A stretch of DNA of 8,526 nucleotides from Burkholderiaceae bacterium. Lineage in GTDB: Bacteria > Pseudomonadota > Gammaproteobacteria > Burkholderiales > Burkholderiaceae. This document shows positions 1 through 5,829 of the stretch, one piece after another. Position 1 is the stretch's first letter; the number at the start of each line of letters is the position of its first letter. The translations under genes were made by a program, and so were the position numbers. The DNA lies in assembly GCA_947461805.1 (NCBI GenBank), contig CANHMJ010000057.1, positions 1-8,526 of the forward strand. The letters are read 5' to 3'. The notes beneath the pieces are model-generated. The model had not been told where the DNA came from. It made no database searches and worked only from the letters and a program-made list of their open reading frames with translations.

Positions 1-57
1 ACCCGGAAGTGGTTGCGGGAGGTGAGTGTTTTTAAGCGCTAGGGTAATTTATTGAGT

Positions 58-86
58 TACGAACCCATCAATAATACCAGTTCGTA
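58..86. repeat. Inverted repeat in the intergenic region left of prpE
   Basis: A 7-base arm TACGAAC (58-64) pairs perfectly with GTTCGTA (80-86) around a 15-base loop. No T-run follows on either strand, so it is not an intrinsic terminator by itself. It is the first of three inverted repeats packed into positions 58-169. It could be a transcript 3'-end structure, an operator or part of an unrecognised small RNA; the sequence does not decide. The pairing is seen directly, and the role is unknown. Confidence 0.35.
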
Positions 87-119
87 GGCCCGCTTCCCGC
101 CAAACCAGCCGCAGCCTTA

Positions 120-140
120 CTGGGCGGAGCAGCCGCCCAG
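120..140. repeat. Perfect GC-rich hairpin downstream of prpE
   Basis: An 8-base arm CTGGGCGG (120-127) and its exact complement CCGCCCAG (133-140) enclose a 5-base loop. The stem is very G+C-rich and should be stable in RNA from either strand. On the minus strand it lies about 50 bases past the prpE stop codon but has no following U-run, so it would act as a 3'-end protecting or Rho-assisted structure rather than a classic terminator. It also covers the stop of the -1 reading frame that stays open beyond prpE. Confidence 0.5.
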
Positions 141-176
141 AGACTGCATCGATTTGCCGATGCTTTCTGCTTTTTT
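138..176 (+). terminator. Probable intrinsic terminator for a rightward gene ending left of or at the window edge
   Basis: The core stem GCATCG (146-151) / CGATGC (158-163) has a 6-base loop. A lower stem CAGA (138-141) / TCTG (166-169) is separated from it by a small internal loop, and six T residues follow at 171-176. This order fits a Rho-independent terminator read on the plus strand. It would stop transcription arriving from the left and keep it from running into the convergent prpE. The matching gene is not in the window beyond at most a few C-terminal codons: plus frame 1 ends with TAG at 40-42 and frame 3 with TAA at 33-35, and I cannot choose between them. Confidence 0.45.
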
Positions 177-190
177 AGGGCCAGCTTTTT

Positions 191-2077
191 CTAGCTTTTT
201 TTGGCGCTTTCCTGAATCACCGTTTTAATGTGCGCCAGCACCGATTGGTCTTCCATCGTACTGATATCGCCCGGATCCCGCCCTTCGGCAACCGCTTGCA
301 ACGCGCGCCGCACAATCTTCCCAGAACGGGTCTTCGGTAAAGCCGTCACAATGTAAACGCGTGCAGGTCTTGCAACCGCGCCCAATTGCGAGTCCACGGT
401 TTTCATAAGCTCCGCTTCCAGATTGGCAACATTCGATGCGTCTTTTGGTATGGCAAAACCAATCGCAACTTGACCCTTCAGCTTGTCTTCAATACCAACG
501 ACTGCCACCTCGGAAATGTTGGCATGGCTGGAGATGCTCTCCTCGATTTCTCGGGTACCCAAACGGTGACCCGCGACATTGATGACGTCATCGGTGCGAC
601 CCAGAATGAAGTAATAGCCGTCCTTGTCTTTAATGCCCCAATCGAAGGTGGAATACAACAGCTTGCCGGGAATGGTGTTCCAGTAGGTTTTGACATAACG
701 CGCATCGTCGCCCCACACAGTTTGCATACAGCCCGGAGGCAGTGGGCCCTCAATCGCTACCACCCCTTTTTGATCGGGGCCTAGCTCCTCACCCGTCGCC
801 TCATCCAATAGCTTCATGTTGTAACCAAATACCGGCAAGCCAGGAGAGCCAAATTTATGGGGCATGACCTCGACACCGCGCTGAATCGCCAAAATAGGCC
901 AGCCGGTTTCGGTTTGCCAATAGTTATCCACTACTGGCTTACCAATAGCCTCATGAATCCACGTTGCGGTTGGTTCATCCAAAGGTTCGCCAGCCAAAAA
1001 CAAGGTACGCAAGCTCGATAAATCGTATTTGCTTAAGAAGGCAGGATCTTGTTTCTTCAGTACCCGAATTGCAGTGGGCGCGGAGAACATAACCGATACC
1101 TTGTATTTCTCAACCAAACTCCACCAAATTCCGCCATCCGGACGCAAAGGGGTTCCTTCGTACATGATGGTAGCCGTGCCATTAATTAGCGGCCCATAAA
1201 TAATGAAACTGTGCCCAACCACCCAGCCAATATCGGAGGTAGTAAACATGGTTTCGCCGGGCTTGCCACAAAAGATCAGGCGCATTGCCGATGCCAGCGC
1301 TACGGCATAGCCACCGGTATCCCGCTGCACGCCCTTGGGCTTACCCGTCGTGCCGCTGGTATACAAAATATAGGAGGTGTGGGTTGCATCAACCCACTCT
1401 ACTGGCACCTCCGCATGGAGGTGGGCCAAACGCTCGGCGGTGTAATCGAGGTCGCGCCCATCCACCATCACAAACTCAGTTAAGCCGCGGTTAACGATCA
1501 ACACTTTTGCGGGCTTGTAGGACGAGAGCGCAATGGCCTCGTCGAGCAGCGGCTTATAAGGAACTGCTTTACCACCACGCATGCCCGCCTCAGCCGTAAT
1601 AATCATTTTGGGCGTGGCATCTTCAATTCGCGATGCGAGGCTATGCGATGCAAAACCGCCAAACACGACCGAATGAATTGCACCAATACGAACGCACGCC
1701 AGCATCGCAAAACTGGCTTCCGCAATCATCGGCATGTAAATCAATACGCGATCGCCTTTGCCAACCCCATTGGCCTTCAAAATGGCAGCCATGCGATTGA
1801 CTTCCGCATGCAGCTCATTGAAGGTATATGCCTTTTCAATATCGGTCTCGGTGGAGACGGCCACTAAGGCAATTTGATCACCACGCTCAGCTAAATGCCG
1901 ATCAACCGCGTTGTAGCAAAGATTGGTTAGCCCACCCTTGAACCAGTGTGCAAACGGCGGCTTGGAGTAGTCCAGTACCGTATCAAAGGGCTTTTCCCAG
2001 TGGATGTGTTTTGCTTCCTCTCCCCAAAAAGCATGGGGATCTTGAATGGATTGAGCGTGAACGGTTTTGTAGGACAT
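191..2077 (-). CDS. prpE: Propionyl-CoA synthetase (propionate--CoA ligase)
   Basis: A cytoplasmic acyl-adenylating enzyme of the ANL superfamily. From family knowledge it converts propionate, ATP and CoA into propionyl-CoA, AMP and pyrophosphate, which feeds the methylcitrate cycle or other propionyl-CoA routes. The 628-residue product equals the length of E. coli PrpE. Visible motifs are the nucleotide-binding loop YTSGTTGKPKG (239-249), DNYWQTETGW (384-393), and the PrpE-type FDWG (478-481) where acetyl-CoA synthetases usually have GDWG. GRTDDVINVAGHRLGTREIEE begins at 493, and K587 in TRSGK is the conserved catalytic lysine, known in relatives to be controlled by acylation. The ATG at 2077 is preceded by AGGGA (2082-2086), 4 bases away. 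It lies 62 bases after mltD on the same strand with no U-run terminator between, so cotranscription is plausible. No prpB, prpC, prpD or prpR is in view. Acetyl-CoA synthetase is the main alternative but fits less well. An A7 run sits just before the stop (see findings). Confidence 0.93.
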   Translation of the reverse strand: MSYKTVHAQSIQDPHAFWGEEAKHIHWEKPFDTVLDYSKPPFAHWFKGGLTNLCYNAVDRHLAERGDQIALVAVSTETDIEKAYTFNELHAEVNRMAAILKANGVGKGDRVLIYMPMIAEASFAMLACVRIGAIHSVVFGGFASHSLASRIEDATPKMIITAEAGMRGGKAVPYKPLLDEAIALSSYKPAKVLIVNRGLTEFVMVDGRDLDYTAERLAHLHAEVPVEWVDATHTSYILYTSGTTGKPKGVQRDTGGYAVALASAMRLIFCGKPGETMFTTSDIGWVVGHSFIIYGPLINGTATIMYEGTPLRPDGGIWWSLVEKYKVSVMFSAPTAIRVLKKQDPAFLSKYDLSSLRTLFLAGEPLDEPTATWIHEAIGKPVVDNYWQTETGWPILAIQRGVEVMPHKFGSPGLPVFGYNMKLLDEATGEELGPDQKGVVAIEGPLPPGCMQTVWGDDARYVKTYWNTIPGKLLYSTFDWGIKDKDGYYFILGRTDDVINVAGHRLGTREIEESISSHANISEVAVVGIEDKLKGQVAIGFAIPKDASNVANLEAELMKTVDSQLGAVARPARVYIVTALPKTRSGKIVRRALQAVAEGRDPGDISTMEDQSVLAHIKTVIQESAKKS

Positions 2078-2139
2078 GATTTCCCTAAAAAGTACTTGAA
2101 TGGATTCGGTACAGCTACCGCGTAAAGGCTAAATCTACC

Positions 2140-3576
2140 TTATTGCGGGGTAGCGCCAGCTTTTGCAGTAGTTGTTTTCGCAGATTTGGCAGCGTCTGTC
2201 GATACGGACTTTTGCTGATTAGGTGGCTTGGCGGCTGTCTTGGCGCTGGGTTTTGCGCTATTTTGTGCGGTTTTAGAGGGCGTCGCATTGGCTTTCTTAC
2301 CGGCGGGGGCGGGGGCTGCTGCCTTTTTCGCTGGCGCCGGCCTGACTAAACTAAGACTGGCATTTTCAGCCAGATGCTCGGGTACATCGGTCGACTTTGT
2401 GCTGGGCTTCGGTATCAGCACAGTCGATCCGGCTTTGACGCGCATACCAGCAGGTATTGCATTGACCTCTCGCAACACTGCCAAGCTAACTCCTAGGCGC
2501 TTTGCAAGCTGGTCCGCAGACTCTGTGGCCGGAACCCGGATGGCGGTCCAAGTAGATAGTGGTCCCGCAAAGTTTTTGAGGTTCTCTTGAAATACCTCTG
2601 CGTGACCAAATGGCAAGAGGATTTGCTGATTGGCAGCACTTAAGATAACCGGCTTATTAAACGACGGATTGAGATTACGAAATTCTTCCGGCGTAAGACC
2701 CGATAAGCTTGTCACCACCTCCACGTCAATGTCCCGGGTAACGTCAATCGCTACAAAGTACGGGTGATTTTCGAGCTCCGGCAAAACAATGCCGTACGCC
2801 TTCGGATCCAAAACAATGGCTTTATACGCCATGAGTTTAGGAACGTAATCACGGGTCTCTTTGGGCATCTTCAGACTCAGGTAATCGGTTGGCAGTCTAG
2901 CGGCCTGATTACGCTTGATTGCTTTGGCCACATTGCCCTCTCCCCAGTTGTATGCGGCTAGAGCAAGCTGCCAATCGCCGAACTGCCGATGCAAGCGTTG
3001 CAGGTAATCCAGCGCAGCATGGGTCGATTGCAACACATCGCGACGCTCATCGCGAAATACGTTTTGCGTTAACTTGAAATCTTTTCCAGTCGCCGGCATA
3101 AACTGCCAAATGCCCATCGCTTTTGCAGTCGATTTGGCTACCGGATTGAAGGCGCTTTCGACAAATGGCAACAACGCAATTTCAGTGGGCATGCCGCGTA
3201 AATTCACTTCTTCAACAATGTAGAACAAGTAGCGCGATGAGCGCGCCATCGAGCGTTGAACGTATTCGGGTTTAGAGGCTAATCGGCGCGTCTCTGTAAT
3301 CACCAGTGGGCTATTGAGCTCGGGCATCGTAAAACCATCTTGTATGCGAAGCCATAAATTACTAGATGGGGCAGTTAGGCTACTAACAGACTGCTTACTG
3401 AGGTCAACTCGGGGTGCTTTGGCTGCGCGTGGGTTACTAGCGCTGCTGCTACTTGCATCAGAAGACCAATCATTGCCTGTACTGGCGCAACCCGATAACG
3501 CAGCCACTATCGTGACAACCAGCAGCGATCGCCAATACAAATACCGGCGCCCGAAATCGGATTGGCGCAGAAACAT
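2140..3576 (-). CDS. mltD: Membrane-bound lytic murein transglycosylase D, lipoprotein with LysM domains
   Basis: Periplasmic, lipid-anchored peptidoglycan hydrolase. The family cleaves the MurNAc-GlcNAc bond and forms 1,6-anhydro ends. With the ATG at 3576 the product is 478 residues. A hydrophobic stretch (about 17-27) leads to lipobox LSGC with the lipidated Cys at 30. The SLT/GH23 domain (about 75-250) shows catalytic Glu140 in PFVESAFNP, GIWQFMPATG (155-164) and AYNWGEG (208-214). A LysM-like segment lies at about 287-331 and a clearer LysM at about 344-390, both expected to bind peptidoglycan. The last 65 or so residues are a Lys/Ala/Pro-rich tail of low complexity, so the protein is somewhat longer than E. 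coli MltD. A longer TTG start at 3594 is possible, but ATG 3576 fits better: it overlaps the gloB stop as TGATG and has AAGGA 9 bases upstream. Next to gloB, as in E. coli. Confidence 0.93.
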   Translation of the reverse strand: MFLRQSDFGRRYLYWRSLLVVTIVAALSGCASTGNDWSSDASSSSASNPRAAKAPRVDLSKQSVSSLTAPSSNLWLRIQDGFTMPELNSPLVITETRRLASKPEYVQRSMARSSRYLFYIVEEVNLRGMPTEIALLPFVESAFNPVAKSTAKAMGIWQFMPATGKDFKLTQNVFRDERRDVLQSTHAALDYLQRLHRQFGDWQLALAAYNWGEGNVAKAIKRNQAARLPTDYLSLKMPKETRDYVPKLMAYKAIVLDPKAYGIVLPELENHPYFVAIDVTRDIDVEVVTSLSGLTPEEFRNLNPSFNKPVILSAANQQILLPFGHAEVFQENLKNFAGPLSTWTAIRVPATESADQLAKRLGVSLAVLREVNAIPAGMRVKAGSTVLIPKPSTKSTDVPEHLAENASLSLVRPAPAKKAAAPAPAGKKANATPSKTAQNSAKPSAKTAAKPPNQQKSVSTDAAKSAKTTTAKAGATPQ

Positions 3577-4376
3577 CAGAACCGATCCTTCCAAGCCCGA
3601 ATTGCCGCAAGCACATGCGCTGGGCTCGGCAATGCAGTAGCGCCAGATACGCGTAATGCCGATGCAATTACGTCTGTTTGATTGGAGCGCATAAAGGGAT
3701 TAACCCGTAACTCATGGCCAATGGTGGTTGGTACGGTGGGTTTATTTGCTTGGCGCAAGGCCTGTGCCGTATTCGACCAGGTGATGAGATCGGAATTATT
3801 CGGCTCTACCGCCAAGGCAAAGCGGATATTCGAGAGCGTGTACTCGTGAGTACAGTACACCGCAGTCTCGGGTGGTAAGGCAGCAAATTTCGCCAACGAC
3901 TGGGACATCTGGGTGGGCGTTCCCTCAAATAAGCGGCCGCAGCCGGATGCAAATAAGGTATCCCCACAAAAAAGCTTAGGGGCATTACCAGCGGCAAAGT
4001 AGGCAATGTGTCCCAAAGTATGGCCGGGCACCTCTAGGACCGTGAATGCAATCGCTGGTGCGGCGCATTCCACCCGGTCGCCCTCCATTAAGGCCTGGGT
4101 TCGCCCCGGAATGGCTTCTGCTGCTGGACCATAAACTGGAAGAGAATCCGTGGCGACGTAGGCCAACAAATCCTGAATGCCGCCCGTGTGGTCTGCGTGG
4201 TGGTGGGTAATCAGAATGCCGGTAAGGGTCAGCGACTGGCTTTCTAGGTAGTCCAATACCGGGCCCGCATCACCTGGGTCAACCACTAAAGCAGACTCGC
4301 CATCGTGAATGCACCAGATGTAGTTATCGTCAAATGCCGGAATGGGCCAGACTTGCAATGTAGATTTCGTTACCAT
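3576..4376 (-). CDS. gloB: Hydroxyacylglutathione hydrolase (glyoxalase II)
   Basis: Cytoplasmic metallo-beta-lactamase-fold enzyme. The family hydrolyses S-D-lactoylglutathione to D-lactate and glutathione, the last step of methylglyoxal detoxification. From the ATG at 4376 the product is 266 residues. Metal ligands are visible: THHHADH (57-63), the His of GHTLGH (119), the Asp of CGDTLF (139) and the His of THEYT (177). The C-terminal segment with ELRVNPFMR (222-230) matches the glutathione-binding part of true GloB proteins and separates it from generic hydrolases of this fold. A TTG 21 bases upstream (4397) is open but would run through the start of the divergent methyltransferase gene; ATG 4376 gives the usual N-terminus. 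No Shine-Dalgarno site is seen, and only 6 bases separate this start codon from the opposite one. The stop overlaps mltD by one base. Confidence 0.95.
   Translation of the reverse strand: MVTKSTLQVWPIPAFDDNYIWCIHDGESALVVDPGDAGPVLDYLESQSLTLTGILITHHHADHTGGIQDLLAYVATDSLPVYGPAAEAIPGRTQALMEGDRVECAAPAIAFTVLEVPGHTLGHIAYFAAGNAPKLFCGDTLFASGCGRLFEGTPTQMSQSLAKFAALPPETAVYCTHEYTLSNIRFALAVEPNNSDLITWSNTAQALRQANKPTVPTTIGHELRVNPFMRSNQTDVIASALRVSGATALPSPAHVLAAIRAWKDRF
3586..3590 (-). promoter_or_regulatory. Ribosome binding site that decides the mltD start
   Basis: AAGGA read on the minus strand, 9 bases before the ATG at 3576-3574 and inside the last codons of gloB. Its place supports the ATG start over the upstream TTG at 3594, which would put this site inside mltD. 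Together with the TGATG stop/start overlap it suggests translational coupling from gloB to mltD. Confidence 0.6.
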
Positions 4377-4388
4377 AGGTACATGATA
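4371..4388. promoter_or_regulatory. Back-to-back divergent start junction with -10-like elements
   Basis: The start codons of gloB (4376-4374, minus) and the methyltransferase (4383-4385, plus) are separated by AGGTAC (4377-4382). On the minus strand TATCAT (4388-4383, five of six matches to TATAAT) lies 6 bases from the gloB ATG. On the plus strand TACCAT (4371-4376, four of six) lies 6 bases from the other ATG. Used as -10 boxes, both would start RNA at or next to the start codon, giving leaderless messages. No convincing -35 box was found for either, so this is a weak prediction. Confidence 0.25.
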
Positions 4389-5225
4389 CCAACCCAAGCC
4401 TCGCCCGAAAGCCCTATTTTGTCCGCAGATGGCTCCTGGGACGCGTGGCTTGCCTCACCTCCGGGTCAATATGTTTTGCGTCAAGAACAGGTGTGGTTTG
4501 ATAAAACGGTCGTTGATGTATTTGGCTTTAATGCGGTTCAAATCGGCTTGCCGCAACTTCATTGTTTGCGCGAAAACCGGATGCCAATGCGCGCCTTGTT
4601 AACGCATGCTGATCAATCCGTAGGTGCGCAATCAAGTATACCGACAACGCCAACGTGGCACATCATCGAAGGATTGCCCGATGAGCTACCCTTTGCGGCA
4701 GAGAGCGTCGATCTACTGGTATTGCCGCATGTGCTGGAGTTTGCGGATGACCCCCATCACATTCTGCGTGAGGCCGATCGCGTCCTCGTGCCCGAGGGCA
4801 GGCTTATTTTGTCTGGATTTAATCCTGCCAGCCTGTGGGGTGCACGGCAATACCTTGGCCGCTTAATTGGTAAGCCATTTTTACCTCGAGATGGTCAGTT
4901 TATTAATTTGCTGCGCATCCGTGACTGGTTAAAGTTACTGAATTTCTCCTTAGATCGTGGCCACTTTGCCTGCTACAAACTGCCCTTGCAAGGGGAGTCA
5001 GCCATTGCGCGCATGAATTACCTTGAACCCATGGGCAATCGGTGGTGGCCTATTTTTGGCGCCGTATTTATGGTCTCCGCCGTTAAACGTCACCCTGGCA
5101 TGCGCCTGGTTGGTCGTGTTGCACAAAAACGGCCCGCGCCACTTCGTCAACTCAATCCCGTGGTGGAGAGCAAAATACATCCCCCTGCTCCCCATACCCA
5201 ACATGACCGCCATGAGCCAGCCTGA
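4383..5225 (+). CDS. YafS-like SAM-dependent methyltransferase (class I fold), substrate unknown
   Basis: 280 residues from ATG 4383. The segment LPFAAESVDLLVLPHVLEF (102-120), then DDPHHILREADRVLVPEGR (122-140) and LILSGFNP (141-148), is the second half of a Methyltransf_11-type Rossmann fold. The canonical glycine-rich SAM motif I is not recognisable in the N-terminal half (around 41-60, DVFGFNAVQIG), so SAM binding may be altered. The C-terminal third contains a Trp/Phe-rich stretch (221-233) and a polar Pro/His tail that overlaps rnhA. The position, divergent from gloB and upstream of rnhA, matches E. coli yafS, whose substrate I do not know. ATG 4305 is in frame but lies in sequence antisense to the conserved gloB N-terminus and is rejected. 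TTG 4419 is a possible later start. There is no clear Shine-Dalgarno site. The methyltransferase call is fairly sure; any substrate would be a guess. Confidence 0.85.
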   Translation: MIPTQASPESPILSADGSWDAWLASPPGQYVLRQEQVWFDKTVVDVFGFNAVQIGLPQLHCLRENRMPMRALLTHADQSVGAQSSIPTTPTWHIIEGLPDELPFAAESVDLLVLPHVLEFADDPHHILREADRVLVPEGRLILSGFNPASLWGARQYLGRLIGKPFLPRDGQFINLLRIRDWLKLLNFSLDRGHFACYKLPLQGESAIARMNYLEPMGNRWWPIFGAVFMVSAVKRHPGMRLVGRVAQKRPAPLRQLNPVVESKIHPPAPHTQHDRHEPA

Positions 5226-5682
5226 TCCTACCCTGCCCCACATCACCATTTATACCGATGGAGCCTGCAAGGGCAACCCTGGTCCTGGAGGTTGGGGTGC
5301 AGTATTGCGCTCTGGTGAGCATGAACGGCATATGCATGGCGGCGCTGACCTAACCACCAACAACCGCATGGAAATGAGCGCGGTTATACATGCGCTGCGC
5401 GCCCTCAAGCAACGTTCCAGCGTTGCGCTGTACACCGACTCCCAGTATGTTCAAAAAGGGGTTACCGAATGGCTGGAAGGCTGGAAGAAGCGCCAATGGC
5501 GAACCTCCAGTCGCGAGCCCGTTAAAAACGCCGACCTCTGGCAAGAGCTGGATGCACTCCTACCCAGCCATCAAATATCGTGGCATTGGGTGCGCGGCCA
5601 CAATGGCCACCCCGGTAATGAGCTCGCCGATGCCTTAGCCAACCGCGGAGTAGAAGAATTGCTTGCGAAACGAAGTGCCTAG
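5212..5682 (+). CDS. rnhA: Ribonuclease HI
   Basis: Cytoplasmic endonuclease that cuts the RNA strand of RNA:DNA hybrids, clearing R-loops and Okazaki primers. It has 156 residues from ATG 5212, against 155 in E. coli. All catalytic residues are present with a constant +6 offset to E. coli numbering: Asp16 in YTDGACKGNPGPGG, Glu54 in TNNRMEM, Asp76 in YTDSQYV and Asp140 in NELADALA. The loop histidine is in GHNGHPGNE (129-137), and the basic handle region with WKKRQW (91-96) is intact. The start lies inside the methyltransferase gene (14-base overlap); ATG 5203, three codons earlier, is equally open with a 23-base overlap, and neither has a clear ribosome site, so coupled translation is likely. 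The in-frame opening upstream to 5023 is a shadow of the methyltransferase gene. In E. coli and many relatives dnaQ neighbours rnhA; here it does not. Confidence 0.95.
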   Translation: MSQPDPTLPHITIYTDGACKGNPGPGGWGAVLRSGEHERHMHGGADLTTNNRMEMSAVIHALRALKQRSSVALYTDSQYVQKGVTEWLEGWKKRQWRTSSREPVKNADLWQELDALLPSHQISWHWVRGHNGHPGNELADALANRGVEELLAKRSA

Positions 5683-5684
5683 AG

Positions 5685-5719
5685 CGCTTTAGAGGGGTAG
5701 TTTTAGGTCGCTTTTTAGG
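5685..5719. repeat. Short direct repeat just after rnhA
   Basis: CGCTTTAGAGG (5685-5695) recurs as CGCTTTTTAGG (5709-5719), 9 of 11 bases identical and 24 bases apart. The shorter word TTTTAGG occurs at 5701-5707 and 5713-5719, 12 bases apart. The same stretch can form an imperfect stem joining GCCTAGAG (5677-5684) to the block ending at 5720, with two G-U pairs and no following T-run. It may be a degenerate 3' end of rnhA or a binding site before the efflux operon. The support is weak because the region is short and T-rich. Confidence 0.2.
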
Positions 5720-5802
5720 CAGGATGGCTTTACACCCAGCTTAATGGCTTATGAGAGAATGAATGCATCCAAGGGCGGCACAAAGACTCCTTACTAAACC
5801 AA

Positions 5803-5808
5803 TATAAA
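5803..5808 (+). promoter_or_regulatory. Possible -10 box for the efflux operon
   Basis: TATAAA matches five of six bases of the sigma-70 -10 consensus in the A+T-rich stretch 22-27 bases before the GTG start at 5830. RNA would start near 5815 with a short leader of about 15 bases. No acceptable -35 hexamer lies 16-18 bases upstream, so the site could need an activator or be chance. The rest of the gap 5683-5829 holds only the short direct repeat after rnhA and a 17-codon open frame with no ribosome site. Confidence 0.2.
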
Positions 5809-5829
5809 ACAAAGAAAAATACCGAGACC

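Noticed and set aside
1..42. C-terminal coding tail of an upstream plus-strand gene
   Set aside because: Two frames (ending at 42 and at 35) are both possible and too short to recognise; kept only as context for the terminator.
386..784. 132-codon open frame opposite prpE
   Set aside because: Antisense to conserved prpE motifs; no recognisable family or ribosome site.
2107..2120. CGGTA/TACCG hairpin between mltD and prpE as a terminator
   Set aside because: Only 5 base pairs and no U-run on the minus strand; probably incidental.
2302..2315. Two G5 runs as a possible G-quadruplex
   Set aside because: Only two long G runs are present; a stable quadruplex needs four, and they are explained by Pro/Ala codons of mltD on the other strand.
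2228..2590. 120-codon open frame on the plus strand opposite the mltD 3' end
   Set aside because: It comes from the antisense of the Lys/Ala/Pro repeats; low-complexity Ala/Leu/Phe product with no domain.
3577..3594. TTG start for mltD six codons upstream
   Set aside because: The AAGGA site and the TGATG overlap with gloB favour the ATG at 3576, and the lipoprotein signal is complete from there.
4305..4382. N-terminal extension of the methyltransferase from ATG 4305
   Set aside because: It lies antisense to the conserved gloB N-terminus and adds a Cys/Arg-rich segment unlike the family; ATG 4383 gives the expected beginning.
5023..5211. Open frame extending rnhA upstream by about 60 codons
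   Set aside because: It is a shadow of the methyltransferase gene; RNase HI begins just before the IYTDG strand.
5744..5797. 17-codon open frame ahead of the efflux operon, possible leader peptide
   Set aside because: No ribosome site, no regulatory codon run, and no attenuator hairpin follows it.
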